Shown one piece after another: positions 36,192-46,673 of a stretch of 64,000 nucleotides of DNA (position 1 is the stretch's first letter; each line of letters starts with the position of its first letter). The notes under the pieces were generated by a model. That model saw nothing but the letters and a program-made list of their open reading frames with translations. It was not told the DNA's origin and searched no databases. Position numbers and translations under genes: made by a program. Source of the stretch: Devosia faecipullorum (GTDB lineage Bacteria > Pseudomonadota > Alphaproteobacteria > Rhizobiales > Devosiaceae); the NCBI RefSeq assembly GCF_015158295.1, contig NZ_JACDXV010000002.1:381501-445500 (forward strand). The letters are read 5' to 3'.

Positions 36192-36698
36192 CTAGCGGCG
36201 GGTGCGGCGGGCCTGGAACAGCACGGCGCTGGCCAACAGCACGACGACGCCCAGACAAACCAAGGCGTTGTAGCCGGCCAGCGACAGGCCGAGGAAGCGG
36301 AATTGCACCACGTCGCAGCCGATGACCGGCTGGAGGTCATTGAGCGAATCGAGCGACAGGTTCAACCCCGCTCCAGTGCCCGAACAGGCGGTGGGGCCCG
36401 GCCAGAAACCCCATTCGACGCCGGAATGGAAAATGCCGAGCCAGGCGCCCCAGGCGAACAAGGCCGCGACAATGGCCATGGCGACATACCATACCGGCAG
36501 CGGCAGGCGGTTCCACAAGAGCAGGACCAGAGCCAGAAGCGGCAGGCCCCAATAATAGGGCAGGCGCTGTTCGAGGCAGAGCTCGCAAGGCTGCAATCCG
36601 CCCAGATATTGGCTGCCCAGCGCGCCCAGAATAGCGGCAAGGCCGAGCAGGAAGGCGGCGCATGCGGCGATTTTATCGAGCGGACTTGCTTTGGACAT
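36192..36698 (-). CDS. dsbB: Disulfide bond formation protein B
   Basis: 168 residues, four membrane helices. First periplasmic loop has Cys38 and Cys41 (QPCELC), the second has Cys105 and Cys128 (TACSG, IGCDV), the four redox cysteines that pass electrons from DsbA to quinone. Start at 36698 places the first helix correctly; the longer frame upstream is not membrane-like and lies over the neighbouring gap. Confidence 0.92.
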   Translation of the reverse strand: MSKASPLDKIAACAAFLLGLAAILGALGSQYLGGLQPCELCLEQRLPYYWGLPLLALVLLLWNRLPLPVWYVAMAIVAALFAWGAWLGIFHSGVEWGFWPGPTACSGTGAGLNLSLDSLNDLQPVIGCDVVQFRFLGLSLAGYNALVCLGVVVLLASAVLFQARRTRR

Positions 36699-36780
36699 CT
36701 TGAGGACTCTGGGTGACGCTACGCTGAAAGCCCCAATAGACCGGGGATTGGACAAAATCCAGTTGGGAACGGGCTCGTGA

Positions 36781-37611
36781 TCAACTCGAAGACGGGCGGA
36801 TCCCCAGCGCCTCGCCAAGGGCGATGGCATTGGCAGGCGCGTGCAATTTGTCTTCATGAACGAAATAGGCAAAGACATCGCGCCCGCTCTCGCGCCAGGC
36901 GTCAATCGTTCTGGCCCAGTCGGCGATGTCCGCTTCCTCATAGGTTCCCGCATCGGGCCGCGCCGGACCTTGCAGGCGGCAATAGGCGAAATCGGCGGTC
37001 AGCGTCCGGGCAGGATTTGCAGCCGTATCGGAGATGACAAGGGCGACATTGTGCCGGCGCAGCAGCGCTTCGACTTCGGGATTGTCGAAACTGGCATGGC
37101 GCAGCTCGATGGCATGGCGGATCGCCGTGACGCCCCTGGCCTCAAGATAGGGCTCGGTCTTCAAAGTGTCGGCCTTGGCCGCGAGGTCACGATAGGAAGC
37201 GAGATCATGGGGCAAGACCGAGAGGAAATCGGCAAGAATTTCGGCGTCGTAGGCGAGGTTGGGCGGCAATTGCCAGATGAACGGGCCGAGCCTGTCGCCC
37301 AGCGCCAAGGGCCCGGAGGCAAAGAAATTGGCCAGTTCGCGCTCGCAATGACGCAGGCGCCTGATATGGGTGACCAATTGCGGGCCCTTGACCGAGAATT
37401 TGAAACCGTCGGGGGTTTCCGCGGCCCAGCGGGCAAAGCTCTCCGGTTTCTGATTGGCGCGGAAAGTGGCGTTGATCTCGATGCTGGTGAGGTGGCTCGC
37501 CGCATAGGCCAGTTCCTTTTTCTGCACCAGGCCGGGCGGGAAGAAGGTGCCGCGCCAGGGCGCATAGACCCATCCGGCCGTTCCGGTCCTCACCGTGCCG
37601 CTCTGTCCCAT
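36781..37611 (-). CDS. DUF72 family protein
   Basis: 276 residues of the DUF72/YecE TIM-barrel family: TGTAGWVYAPWRGTFFP near the N-terminus, SSIEINATFRANQKPESFARWA-like block, FKFSVKGPQLVTH, and FAYFVHEDKLHAPANA at the end. Function is not established. GGGAG precedes the ATG at 37611 by eight bases. Divergent from the nuclease-like gene. Confidence 0.88.
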   Translation of the reverse strand: MGQSGTVRTGTAGWVYAPWRGTFFPPGLVQKKELAYAASHLTSIEINATFRANQKPESFARWAAETPDGFKFSVKGPQLVTHIRRLRHCERELANFFASGPLALGDRLGPFIWQLPPNLAYDAEILADFLSVLPHDLASYRDLAAKADTLKTEPYLEARGVTAIRHAIELRHASFDNPEVEALLRRHNVALVISDTAANPARTLTADFAYCRLQGPARPDAGTYEEADIADWARTIDAWRESGRDVFAYFVHEDKLHAPANAIALGEALGIRPSSS

Positions 37612-37708
37612 CCGTCGCACTCCCTGCGGTACGTCCACATGGCGCATGGTAATCTTTTTTTGCCGTATTTTCATGCATGGTGAATGAAATCTTGTCCGGG
37701 GTGCTCGT

Positions 37709-38512
37709 TTGCGTCGCATTGCCATCGTTTCCCTTGCTGCCGCCATGTTGACCGGCGCCAGTCCGGTCGCCGGCTGCGATGGGCTGCGCATGGCGCCGGG
37801 CGGCCTTGTAAGCGAAGTGGTGGATGGCGATACGGTGCTGCTCGAATCGGGGCTCGCCGTAAGGCTGATCGGCACGCAGGCGCCCAAGCTGGCGCTTGGC
37901 CGCGAGGGGCTGGCCGATTGGCCGCTGGCCGAAGCGGCGCGCGATGCGCTGCGGACGCTGGCTTTGGGCAAGAATGTGCAGCTCGGCTATGGCGGGGAAG
38001 AGCGGGACCGCTATGGCCGGGCGCTGGCGCATGTCTTCATCGAGGCCGACGAGGGTTCGATCTGGGCGCAGGGACAGATGATCGAGGCGGGGCTGGCGCG
38101 GGTCTATTCGTTTCCCGACAATCGTCGCTGCCTCGATCAACTTTTCGCAGGTGAGGCCCGGGCCCGCGCGGAGCGGCTTGGAATCTGGAGCGATCCCTAT
38201 TACAGCGTGCGGGCGGCGGATCGCCCGGCAGACTTGCTCGACCGGGTTGGAGATTACGAATTGGTCGAGGGACGGGTGTTGCTCGCTGACAGAAGCGGCT
38301 CGCGCATCTATCTCAATTTCGGCCGGTTCTGGAAAGAAGACTTCACCGCCGTGATCGAAGCACCAGCGCTCCGCCTGTTCGAGCGCGACAGGCGCGATCC
38401 GTTGGAACTGGAAGGCGCGCTGGTGCGCATACGCGGCTGGGTCGATGAGCGGGATGGTCCGCGCATCGAGATTACCCATCCCGAGCAGATCGAGGTTGTG
38501 GCGAGGCCATGA
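37709..38512 (+). CDS. Secreted staphylococcal nuclease-like (SNase) protein
   Basis: 267 residues with a signal peptide or lipoprotein-like leader (MRRIAIVSLAAAMLTGASPVAGC) and an SNase/TNase fold: VVDGDTVLLESGLAVRLIGTQAPK, ERDRYGRALAHVF, MIEAGLARVYSF. The Arg, Asp and Arg residues of the active site are broadly kept (GDT, VRLIG, DRYGR), but one catalytic Glu position is uncertain. No ATG is available; TTG at 37709 follows GGGG. Translationally coupled to the M48 protease (ATGA). Confidence 0.8.
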   Translation: MRRIAIVSLAAAMLTGASPVAGCDGLRMAPGGLVSEVVDGDTVLLESGLAVRLIGTQAPKLALGREGLADWPLAEAARDALRTLALGKNVQLGYGGEERDRYGRALAHVFIEADEGSIWAQGQMIEAGLARVYSFPDNRRCLDQLFAGEARARAERLGIWSDPYYSVRAADRPADLLDRVGDYELVEGRVLLADRSGSRIYLNFGRFWKEDFTAVIEAPALRLFERDRRDPLELEGALVRIRGWVDERDGPRIEITHPEQIEVVARP

Positions 38513-39987
38513 AAGCGCTTCCGGGCAAAACTATGCTGCGCGTGACCCTGCTGGCGGTCAGCCTTGTGGCGCTGACGGCCTGCTCGTCGCTGACCGGCTC
38601 CAATATCAGCGTCGGGCGCACCGGCGACAATCCGGCGCCCAATGTGATGCCGGCGGGCGCCGATCCCGACGACGCGGTGGTGGGACGGCGCGAACATCCC
38701 CGGATCATCGCCGCCTATGGTGGGGTCTATGAGGACCGGCAGGCCGAAATCATGGTGGCCCGCATCGTCGGCAGGTTGCTGGCGGCGGCCAACCAGCCCA
38801 ATGCGCAGTTCCAGGTGACCATTCTCGATACGTCGGAAGTCAATGCCTTCGCCCTGCCGGGGGGCTATATCTATGTGACGCGCGGCATTCTGGCGCTCGC
38901 CTCCGATACGAGCGAATTGGCGGCAGTGCTGTCTCATGAAATCGCCCATGTGACGCTGCGCCATGCGCGGGCCCGCACCGACAAGACGCGCAATACCCAG
39001 ATCGTGGACCGGGTGATCACCGGCATTTTCGGCGGCGATACCTCCACCGACGCCACCGCCAACCGCACGCGGCAATCGCTCGCCGCCTTCAGCCAGAACC
39101 AGGAATTGGAGGCCGATCGCGAGGGCATCAAGTTTGCCGGCAAGGCGGGCTATGATTCCCAGGCGGCGGCGCGGTTCCTGGGCGTGATGAGCCGGTTCGC
39201 CGCCTTCTCCGCCGGCAAGAGCCAGGGCGATGACGGGTTTCTGTCCAGCCATCCCTCGACGCCCTCGCGCATCGAAACCGCGATGAATACGGCGCGCACC
39301 ATGTTCGGCGCCGGTGAAGCCGGAGAAACCGACCGGGGAGGCTATCTCTCGGCCATTTCCGGCCTCACCTTCGGCGACAGCCCGGCCCAGGGCAGTATCG
39401 TGGGCCAGCAATTCATCCATTCGGCCTCCAAATTCACCTTCACGGTGCCGCGGGGCTACAGTCTGCAAAATTCGCAAAGCGCCGTGGTGGGCGTGGCCGG
39501 GGACGGGGAGGCCGTGCGCTTCGACAGCGCCGTGGTGCAGCCCAATATGGCGCTGACCGATTATCTGCGCTCGGGCTGGATCGCCGGGCTCAAGGCCGAC
39601 AGCGTCGTCGCCCACACCTATAACGGCATCGAGATGGCGTCGGGCCTGGCCCAGACCGATCAATGGTTCTTCCGCGTCGCGGTGATGCGCCTCGATGGCG
39701 ATGTCTACCGGTTCATTTTCGCCGCCAAGGCGGACAATCCCCAATTCAAGCAGGGCGCCGAGGCCACGATCCAGAGTTTCCGGCGCACCCAGGCAGCCGA
39801 TCTCAACCAGATCCGCCCGCTTTCGATCCGGCTGGTCACGGCGCGGGCCGGCGACAGCGCCGATGGTCTGGCGCGGCAGATGGCCAATATTCCGGGTGGG
39901 CGCGACCTGTTCTACATTCTCAATAATCTGCTGCCGGGCGACAGGGTGACGGCGGGGCAGCGCTATAAGGTCGTCGCCCAGCGCTGA
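38509..39987 (+). CDS. M48-family metalloprotease lipoprotein (BepA-like)
   Basis: 492 residues. Lipobox ALTACSS puts the acylated Cys at 25, so it is a periplasm-facing lipoprotein. The zinc motif HEIAHVTLRH at about 143-152, with a second Glu in NQELEADREG, marks M48 peptidases. The last ~60 residues (VTARAGDSADGLARQM ... GQRYKVVAQR) look LysM-like rather than the TPR region of BepA. Likely acts in outer-membrane protein quality control. Confidence 0.88.
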   Translation: MKALPGKTMLRVTLLAVSLVALTACSSLTGSNISVGRTGDNPAPNVMPAGADPDDAVVGRREHPRIIAAYGGVYEDRQAEIMVARIVGRLLAAANQPNAQFQVTILDTSEVNAFALPGGYIYVTRGILALASDTSELAAVLSHEIAHVTLRHARARTDKTRNTQIVDRVITGIFGGDTSTDATANRTRQSLAAFSQNQELEADREGIKFAGKAGYDSQAAARFLGVMSRFAAFSAGKSQGDDGFLSSHPSTPSRIETAMNTARTMFGAGEAGETDRGGYLSAISGLTFGDSPAQGSIVGQQFIHSASKFTFTVPRGYSLQNSQSAVVGVAGDGEAVRFDSAVVQPNMALTDYLRSGWIAGLKADSVVAHTYNGIEMASGLAQTDQWFFRVAVMRLDGDVYRFIFAAKADNPQFKQGAEATIQSFRRTQAADLNQIRPLSIRLVTARAGDSADGLARQMANIPGGRDLFYILNNLLPGDRVTAGQRYKVVAQR

Positions 39988-40014
39988 GCCAGGCCAAACA
40001 GCGACGAGCGGGCC

Positions 40015-40422
40015 TCAGAGCAGGTCGCAGAGCGCGGCGATCAGCGGTTCATCGGCGGGCGGCATCGGATAGTCGCGCAAGGCCTGTGGCCGCACCCATT
40101 TGAGGGCCTGATGTTCCCCGGCCAGCGGCGTGCCCTGCCATTTGCGGCAGACATAGAGCGGCATCAGAAGATGCATGTGCTCGTAGGAATGGCTGGCAAA
40201 GGATAAGGGCGCCAGACACGCTTCCCTGGTCTCGATGGACAATTCCTCGCGCAATTCGCGGATCAGGGCGGCTTCGGGTGTTTCGCCCGGCTCCAGCTTG
40301 CCACCGGGAAATTCCCAGAGCCCGCCCATATGCTTGTCCTGAGGACGCTGGGCGATGAGCACCCGCCGGTCCGCGTCCACCAGGGCGCAGGCCACGACGA
40401 GCAGGATCGGTTTTTCGGTCAT
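40015..40422 (-). CDS. mutT: Nudix hydrolase, probable 8-oxo-dGTP diphosphatase
   Basis: 135 residues with a complete Nudix box from Gly41 (GKLEPGE, then RELREEL ending at E60). It resembles MutT, which removes oxidised dGTP. Follows the GNAT gene in the same direction with a 4-bp overlap (40419-40422). Confidence 0.85.
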   Translation of the reverse strand: MTEKPILLVVACALVDADRRVLIAQRPQDKHMGGLWEFPGGKLEPGETPEAALIRELREELSIETREACLAPLSFASHSYEHMHLLMPLYVCRKWQGTPLAGEHQALKWVRPQALRDYPMPPADEPLIAALCDLL

Positions 40423-41168
40423 CGTGCGTCCTTGGGGATGCGATAGGAATAATCGTATTGATGAACATAGCCGAGGCGAGCATAGAGCGACTTGGCGGCG
40501 GCGTTGTCGGCCTGCACGTTGAGCGCCGCGATCCGGGCTCCCTGCGCATGAGCCCAGGCAAGGCCGGAGCGCATCATCGCCGCGCCCAGGCCCTGGCGGC
40601 GGCGTCTTGTGTCAGTGACGACATTGCCGGCGATGACGATGCCGTCGGCGATGGCCATGAGCCCGGAGGCCACGACCGCGCCGTCGCGAAAGATCAGCAC
40701 TCCGGCCGCAGGAACCGCTATGACCCTGAGCAGGCGCGAGAAGCGGTCGGCAATATCGTCGCTATAATGCTGCAAACGCTGCTGGGCGGCGAGAAAGACG
40801 GGATCGAGCGGGTCGGTGATCCGGCCCTCGGCTTCGCCTTCGTGGGCGTGGAGCGGCATGGCGTAGAGATGGCTCGCATCGATGCCGATCCAGCCCTGGG
40901 CGTCGAGGCAGGAGGACAAGGCCGAACTTTGCAGTGGGGTGGTGCGGATGACGGGGGCAATGCCGCGTTCGACATACCAGGCCTTGCCGGCGGCCAGACG
41001 TTCGGCGGCATTGTCATTGTCCGCAGGGTCGAAGCATTGCAGCGAATTGGCTCTTTTGGTGTAGCCATTGGCGGCGCGGCGCAGCCAGGCGCCGTCCCAA
41101 TCGAGCTCGATGGCGGGCCAGGCTTTCAAGCCGGCCCGTTCGAAGGCTGCGCAATCGGGGAGGGCCAT
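40419..41168 (-). CDS. GNAT family N-acetyltransferase
   Basis: 249 residues; the C-terminal half has the acetyl-CoA loop (VVTDTRRRRQGLGAAMM) and the later LNVQADNAAAKSLYARLGY motif. The N-terminal half is a diverged GNAT-like domain (WDGAWLRRAANGYTKRANSL). Substrate unknown. Start at 41168; upstream of argJ's 3' side but in a separate unit. Confidence 0.85.
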   Translation of the reverse strand: MALPDCAAFERAGLKAWPAIELDWDGAWLRRAANGYTKRANSLQCFDPADNDNAAERLAAGKAWYVERGIAPVIRTTPLQSSALSSCLDAQGWIGIDASHLYAMPLHAHEGEAEGRITDPLDPVFLAAQQRLQHYSDDIADRFSRLLRVIAVPAAGVLIFRDGAVVASGLMAIADGIVIAGNVVTDTRRRRQGLGAAMMRSGLAWAHAQGARIAALNVQADNAAAKSLYARLGYVHQYDYSYRIPKDAR

Positions 41169-41250
41169 CCTCAAATCCTTCCGGCCTTTAGGCGCTGTAC
41201 CCATCCTCGTCACCCAAGGGCGGGCTGGCCCATGCGAGGGATCTTTGCAT

Positions 41251-41282
41251 TGGATTGCCCGGACAAGCCGGGCAATGACGAT
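41251..41282. repeat. 32-bp hairpin repeat, copy 2
   Basis: Identical to 11879-11910 over all 32 bases: stem ATTGCCCGG / CCGGGCAAT, loop ACAAG. It lies in the gap between the argJ stop and the GNAT start, where it could affect argJ 3' processing. Confidence 0.7.
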
Positions 41283-41330
41283 GGAACGAAGACGTCCAGC
41301 CAGCGAGGCTCCCGTGACAGGCGGAACGAT

Positions 41331-42566
41331 CTAGCTCCGGTAGTCGCCATTGATAGTGATGTAGCCATGGGTGAGGTCGCAGGTATAGACCGTCGCCTTG
41401 CCGTCCCCCAGGCCGAGGCTGACGGTCAGATCGAGGTCTTCGCCCTTCATATAGGCGCTGGTGGCGGCCTCGTCATAGAAGGCGGCGCGCTCGCCGTCGC
41501 GGGCCACGGTGAGATCGCCGAAGCGAATGGCAAGACGGTCGCGGTCGGCGGGTTCGCCGGCCTTGCCGACGGCCATGACCACGCGGCCCCAATTGGCGTC
41601 CTCACCGGCAATGGCGGTCTTGACCAGCGGGGAATCGGCAATGGCCTTGGCGATGCGGAAGGCGCTCTCGTCCGAGACGGCGCCCTCGACATGGACGGAA
41701 ACCTGCTTGGTAGCCCCCTCGCCGTCGCGCACCACATGGATGGCCAGTTCGAACAGGACATCCGACAGCGCCTGGCCGAAAATTTCGGCGCGGGGATCAT
41801 CGAGGCTCAGAATGGGTTCGACCGGCGCCTTGCCCGTGGCGAAGGCCAGAAGGGTGTCGGAGGTGGAGGTGTCGCTATCGACGGTGATGGAATTGAAGCT
41901 GGTCTGGTTGTGACGGGCCAGCAGAGTCTGTAGCGCCGAAGCTGCGATGGGCATGTCGGTGACGACGAAGGACAGCATGGTGGCCATGTCCGGCGCAATC
42001 ATGCCCGAGCCTTTGGCGATGCCATTGATGCTGATTTCGACCCCGTCGATCTCCAGCACGGCGCCGGAGAGCTTGGGATAGGTGTCGGTGGTCATGATCG
42101 CTTTGGCCGGCTCGATCCAGGGCGTGTCGGCCATGCGGGTGGCAGTCTCGTCGAGCACGCCGGAGAATTTTGAGGCATCGAGCGGTTCGCCGATGACGCC
42201 GGTCGAGGCGAGGAAAATCTCCTCGATCCGGCAGCCCAAGGCACCGGCGGCGATTTCGGCGGTCTGGCGGACGCTGTCGCGGCCCTTGAGGCCGGTAAAG
42301 GCATTGGCATTGCCCGAATTGACGACGAGGCCGCGCGCCTTGCCGCCGGCCAGGTTGGCGCGGCACCAATCGACGGCGGCCGAGGAGCATTTCGAGCGGG
42401 TGAGGACGCCGGCGACGACCGTGCCTTCATCGAAGGCCATCAGCAGGACGTCGGTGCGGTTCTTGTACTTGATCCCGGCTTCGGCGGTGGCAAAGCGCAC
42501 CCCTGCAATGGCCGGCAGGTCAGGATAGGTCTTGGGAGCGAGGGGCGAAACCGGATGGGCGGCCAT
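41331..42566 (-). CDS. argJ: Bifunctional glutamate N-acetyltransferase/amino-acid acetyltransferase
   Basis: 411 residues. The self-cleavage site is conserved in [10 protein letters not shown] with Thr196 as the new N-terminal nucleophile. TTDTYPK at 159-165 and NSGNANAF at 83-90 also fit. It cycles the acetyl group from N-acetylornithine to glutamate in arginine synthesis, and can use acetyl-CoA. Transcribed leftwards, downstream of secA's terminator. Confidence 0.95.
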   Translation of the reverse strand: MAAHPVSPLAPKTYPDLPAIAGVRFATAEAGIKYKNRTDVLLMAFDEGTVVAGVLTRSKCSSAAVDWCRANLAGGKARGLVVNSGNANAFTGLKGRDSVRQTAEIAAGALGCRIEEIFLASTGVIGEPLDASKFSGVLDETATRMADTPWIEPAKAIMTTDTYPKLSGAVLEIDGVEISINGIAKGSGMIAPDMATMLSFVVTDMPIAASALQTLLARHNQTSFNSITVDSDTSTSDTLLAFATGKAPVEPILSLDDPRAEIFGQALSDVLFELAIHVVRDGEGATKQVSVHVEGAVSDESAFRIAKAIADSPLVKTAIAGEDANWGRVVMAVGKAGEPADRDRLAIRFGDLTVARDGERAAFYDEAATSAYMKGEDLDLTVSLGLGDGKATVYTCDLTHGYITINGDYRS

Positions 42567-42625
42567 TGGGGAAACCTTTTAGGGCAAATCTCGCCTTGAT
42601 GTGCCTCAAAGGTGCGCCAGGTGCA

Positions 42626-42656
42626 AGAAGGGCGGCCCCGGGGCCGCCCTTTTTCA
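42626..42656. terminator. Terminator between secA and argJ
   Basis: AAGGGCGGCCCC and GGGGCCGCCCTT (42628-42651) form a 12-bp palindrome followed rightwards by TTTTC and, read leftwards as needed for secA, by CTTCTTG. It lies directly after the secA stop. Confidence 0.75.
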
Positions 42657-42665
42657 TCATCGCAT

Positions 42666-45374
42666 TCAGGCGAAGGCGCCGTGGCAATGCTTGAACTTCT
42701 TGCCCGAGCCGCAGGGGCAGGGGGCATTGCGCGAGACGCCCTGGAGGAGTTTCGGATCGATGGGCGGCAGGCCGTCGCGGCTGGCGACATCGTCGCCCAG
42801 CGCATCGTTCTCGCCGGTGGTCGGATCGATATGGGTGGAGGTCAGCCGGCTCAGGTCCGGAGCCGGCGGCGGCTCGGGTTGGCGGATCTGAATCTCGATA
42901 TGGCTGAGCTGGGTGGTCACCAATTCGCGCAGATTGCCCAGCATGGCCTGGAACAGCTCATAGGCTTCCTGCTTGTATTCGTTGAGCGGGTCGCGCTGGG
43001 CGATGCCGCGCCAGCCGACGACCTTGGAGAGGTGGTCGAGCATGACCAGATGCTCGCGCCACAGCCCGTCCACCGATTGCAGCAGGATGGACTTTTCCAC
43101 CTGACGCATGATGTTGGCCGAGTATTTTTCTTCCTTGGACGCGATCAGAGTATCGGAGGCCGCGCGCAGGCGCTCCTCGATGGTCTCGACGTCGATGCCT
43201 TCCTCGGCGGCCCATTGAGCGGCGGGGATGTCGATATTGAGATAGGTCTTGGCGGCGGTTTCGAGCTGCTCGACATTCCACTGCTCGGGATAGGAGCGCG
43301 GCGGGATGGCGCGGGAGATCACGTTCTCGACCACGCCATGGCGCATCTCGGTAATGGTCTCGCTGACATCGTCTTCATCCATGAATTCGAGACGCTGTTC
43401 GAAGATCACCTTGCGCTGATCGTTCATCACGTCGTCATATTTGAGGATGTTCTTGCGGATGTCGAAATTGCGCGCCTCGACCTTGCCCTGGGCACGTTCA
43501 ATGGCCTTGGTCACCCAGGGATGGGTGATGCTCTCGCCCTGTTCCAGCCCCAGCTTGCCGAGCATGGAATCCATGCTCTCGATGGGGAAGATGCGCATCA
43601 GGTCGTCCTGAAGCGAGAGGAAGAACTTGGAATGGCCGGGGTCGCCCTGGCGACCGGAGCGACCGCGCAACTGGTTGTCGATGCGGCGGGATTCGTGACG
43701 CTCGGTACCGATGACCATGAGGCCGCCTGCTGCCAGGGCCTTCTGCTTGTCGTCGGCGATCGTGGCCTTGATCTCGGCGATCTTCTGCTCGCGCGCCTCG
43801 CCCTCGAGGCCCTCGGCCTCCTTCTGGATGCGCATTTCGAGATTGCCGCCGAGCTGGATGTCGGTGCCGCGACCGGCCATGTTGGTGGCGATGGTGATGG
43901 CGCCGGGCAGGCCGGCATCGGCGACGATGAAGGCTTCCTGCTCGTGGTGGCGGGCATTGAGCACGTTCATCTGCCCGACATTCTTCTTACGGAGGATGTC
44001 GGCGAGCATTTCGCTCTTTTCAATCGAGGTCGTGCCCACCAGAACCGGCTGGCCGCGTTCCTGGCATTGCTTGATCAGGTCGGCGATGGCGTCGAACTTC
44101 TCCTCCGCCGTGCGGTAGATGGCGTCGTCTTCGTCGATCCGCTGCACCGGCAGGTTGGTCGGCACGGTGGTGACGCCCAGCCCATAGATGTCGGCAAATT
44201 CTTCGGCCTCGGTCTCGGCGGTGCCGGTCATGCCGGCGAGCTTCTTGTAGAGGCGGAAATAATTCTGGAAGGTGATCGAGGCCAGCGTCTGGTTCTCGGC
44301 CTGGATCTTGACGTGTTCCTTGGCTTCGAGCGCCTGGTGCAGGCCTTCCGAATAGCGGCGGCCCGGCATCATGCGGCCGGAGAATTCGTCGATGATGACC
44401 ACTTCGCCGCCTTCCGCATTCTGGCGGACGATATAATCCTTGTCCTTGCGGAACAGCTTGTGGGCGCGCAGCGCCGAATTGGCATGGTGCACGAGGATGA
44501 CGTTTTCCACGTCATACATGGAGCCGGACTTGAGCAGCCCGGCTTCCGCCAGCGCGGCTTCGAGCTTTTCCACGCCCTGGTCGGTAAAGGTGGCCGAGCG
44601 GTGCTTTTCCTCGATCTCGAAATCGCCCTCGCCGATCAGCGGCATCAGCCCGTCGATCTTGATATAGAGGTCGGAGCGGTCCTCGGCGGGGCCGGAAATG
44701 ATCAGCGGCGTGCGCGCTTCGTCGATGAGAATGGAGTCCACTTCGTCGACGATGGCGAATTCATGACCCCGCTGCACCATCTGGGCGCGGGTATATTTCA
44801 TATTGTCGCGCAGATAGTCGAAGCCGAGCTCGTTATTGGTGCCATAGGTGATGTCGCAAGCATAGGCGGCCTTGCGGTCGGCATCGTTGATGCCGGGCAC
44901 GATGACGCCCGTGGTCAGGCCGAGAAAACCGTAAATCTGGCCCATCCAGGCGGCGTCGCGCCTGACGAGGTAGTCGTTGACGGTCACCAGATGCGCGCCC
45001 TTGCCGGTCAGCGCATTGAGATACATGGGCAGGGTCGCGACCAGCGTCTTGCCTTCGCCGGTGCGCATTTCGGCGATGGAACGGTCGTTCATGACCATGC
45101 CGCCGATCAATTGGGTATCGAAATGGCGCATGCCCAGCACGCGCTTGCTGGCTTCGCGCACGGTGGCGAAGGCAGGAACGATGAGATCGTCGAGCTTCTT
45201 GCCGTTTTCCAGCATCGTCTTGAATTCGGCGGTGCGCGCCTTGAGCGCGTCGTCGCCGAGCTTGGCCAGTTCGGGCTCGAGCGCGTTGATCGCCGCCACC
45301 TTGCCCTGATACTGCTTGACCTGCCTGTCGGACGGTGACCCGAAAATTTTTCGGGCAAGCGCAGCTAGTGGCAT
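42666..45374 (-). CDS. secA: Preprotein translocase ATPase SecA
   Basis: About 902 residues. [14 protein letters not shown] (Walker A), [13 protein letters not shown] (Walker B), the helical and scaffold regions, and the C-terminal zinc tail [16 protein letters not shown] are all present. It drives Sec-dependent export through SecYEG. ATG at 45374 ([17 protein letters not shown]) has AAGGA eight bases upstream; the frame extends further but is Arg-rich there. Confidence 0.96.
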   Translation of the reverse strand: MPLAALARKIFGSPSDRQVKQYQGKVAAINALEPELAKLGDDALKARTAEFKTMLENGKKLDDLIVPAFATVREASKRVLGMRHFDTQLIGGMVMNDRSIAEMRTGEGKTLVATLPMYLNALTGKGAHLVTVNDYLVRRDAAWMGQIYGFLGLTTGVIVPGINDADRKAAYACDITYGTNNELGFDYLRDNMKYTRAQMVQRGHEFAIVDEVDSILIDEARTPLIISGPAEDRSDLYIKIDGLMPLIGEGDFEIEEKHRSATFTDQGVEKLEAALAEAGLLKSGSMYDVENVILVHHANSALRAHKLFRKDKDYIVRQNAEGGEVVIIDEFSGRMMPGRRYSEGLHQALEAKEHVKIQAENQTLASITFQNYFRLYKKLAGMTGTAETEAEEFADIYGLGVTTVPTNLPVQRIDEDDAIYRTAEEKFDAIADLIKQCQERGQPVLVGTTSIEKSEMLADILRKKNVGQMNVLNARHHEQEAFIVADAGLPGAITIATNMAGRGTDIQLGGNLEMRIQKEAEGLEGEAREQKIAEIKATIADDKQKALAAGGLMVIGTERHESRRIDNQLRGRSGRQGDPGHSKFFLSLQDDLMRIFPIESMDSMLGKLGLEQGESITHPWVTKAIERAQGKVEARNFDIRKNILKYDDVMNDQRKVIFEQRLEFMDEDDVSETITEMRHGVVENVISRAIPPRSYPEQWNVEQLETAAKTYLNIDIPAAQWAAEEGIDVETIEERLRAASDTLIASKEEKYSANIMRQVEKSILLQSVDGLWREHLVMLDHLSKVVGWRGIAQRDPLNEYKQEAYELFQAMLGNLRELVTTQLSHIEIQIRQPEPPPAPDLSRLTSTHIDPTTGENDALGDDVASRDGLPPIDPKLLQGVSRNAPCPCGSGKKFKHCHGAFA

Positions 45375-45777
45375 GTTTGCGGTCCTTCTTGTGTCGGCGG
45401 CGGGGCGGTGGATCGGGCGGCGCGTCGTCACATGGGCGCGTCTGCCAGCCCATTCCGCCTCGTCACAACTGGGGAATCCCTAACGGTCCCGAATGTGTTC
45501 GTGTTGCATTCCCGCTGCGCGTCGCTCGGGCGCGGCAACAGGCCATGCTCTGGAAAAGCGGGTGAGATGTAAGAGTGGGGTCCACTCTTGTCAACGTATG
45601 CGAATTCCGCCACATCACTGCCTGTCTCATGGTTTCCGGGCTTAACAGGCAGGCGTGAAGACGAGGTAAGCGTTCCGGTCCTCGGCACAATTTGGCCTTT
45701 CTGGCATGCGGGCGGGACGGGACAGACCGATTGACCGTGCCGGCGCGTCTCGCCCGGCCAAGGAGAAATGTGACGCC
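45375..45777. other. Divergent region secA / parvulin gene
   Basis: 403 bp carrying both promoters. The notable element is AAGAGTGG (45571-45578), GGT, CCACTCTT (45582-45589), preceded by CTCTGGAAAAGCGGG, which resembles a degenerate copy of the repeat at 5182-5222. No coding frame was supported. Confidence 0.5.
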
Positions 45778-46671
45778 ATGCGGAAATCCAGCCTGCGCCT
45801 GATGCGCGCCGTCAGCCTTGTTGCGCTTCTGGCCTCGGTGCCGGCCGCCAGCGCCCTGGCCCAGGGCGAGGCTATTGCCAATGCCAATGCAGTGGTGGCC
45901 AGCGTGGGTGACGAGACCATTACCGAGGCAGACCTTGCCTTTGCCGCCGAAGACATGGCGCAGGACCTGGCGCAGATGCCGCCGGAGGAGCGCCGGGCGT
46001 TCCTCGTGCGCATCCTCATCGACATGAAGGTCATGTCCAAGGCGGCGCGCGAAGCGGGCATGGACCAGACCGAGATTTTTGCCCAGAGGCAGAAATATCT
46101 CGAGGAGCGGGCGCTGCGCCGGGCCTATTTCAACGAAGCCATTGCCGGGGCCGTGACCGAAGAGGCCGCCCGCGCCGAATATGACGCTTTCGTCCAGCAA
46201 TTCGCGCCGCAAGACGAAATTCGCGCCAGCCATATCCTGGTGGAGGACGAAGCCAAGGCCAATGAACTCAAGGCCCAGCTCGATAGCGGTGCCGATTTTG
46301 CCGAGTTGGCGCGGGAAAACTCCATCGATCCGGGCGCGGCCAATGGCGGCGATCTCGGCTTTTTTGGCCGCGGCATGATGGTGCAGCCCTTCGAGACGGC
46401 GGCCTTCGGGCTGGCCAATGCGGGTGACGTGTCGGCACCGGTGCAGTCCCAGTTCGGCTGGCACATCATCAAGCTGGCCGAAAAGCGGCAATCCGCCCCG
46501 CCCAGCTTCGAGCAGGTGGCACCCCAGATCCAGAACCAGTTGCTGATGCGCTCCTTCAGCGAAAAGGTCGAGGAATTGATGGATGGCGTCGAGATCGTGA
46601 TCGAAGATCCCGAGCTCAAGGCCCGGTTCGACGCGCAGGAGGCCGAGGAGGCCGGCGCGCTGGCTGAGTAG
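45778..46671 (+). CDS. Periplasmic parvulin-type peptidyl-prolyl isomerase (SurA/PpiD-like chaperone)
   Basis: 297 residues. Signal peptide ending in SALAQG; an N-terminal helical chaperone part; a PpiC rotamase domain at about 145-240 (IRASHILVEDEAKANELK ... GGDLGFFGRGMMVQPFETAAF ... VQSQFGWHIIKL); an acidic C-terminus. It helps outer-membrane and periplasmic proteins fold. AAGGAGA precedes the ATG. Lies opposite secA, suggesting a shared secretion theme. Confidence 0.9.
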   Translation: MRKSSLRLMRAVSLVALLASVPAASALAQGEAIANANAVVASVGDETITEADLAFAAEDMAQDLAQMPPEERRAFLVRILIDMKVMSKAAREAGMDQTEIFAQRQKYLEERALRRAYFNEAIAGAVTEEAARAEYDAFVQQFAPQDEIRASHILVEDEAKANELKAQLDSGADFAELARENSIDPGAANGGDLGFFGRGMMVQPFETAAFGLANAGDVSAPVQSQFGWHIIKLAEKRQSAPPSFEQVAPQIQNQLLMRSFSEKVEELMDGVEIVIEDPELKARFDAQEAEEAGALAE

Positions 46672-46673
46672 AA

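Noticed and set aside
37612-37971. A longer N-terminus for the DUF72 protein
   Set aside because: The extension is Ser/Arg-rich, crosses the divergent nuclease gene, and a good ribosome site precedes the ATG at 37611.
42612-45338. A 908-codon frame antisense to secA
   Set aside because: Mirror frame of a certain SecA gene; composition is typical of antisense translation.
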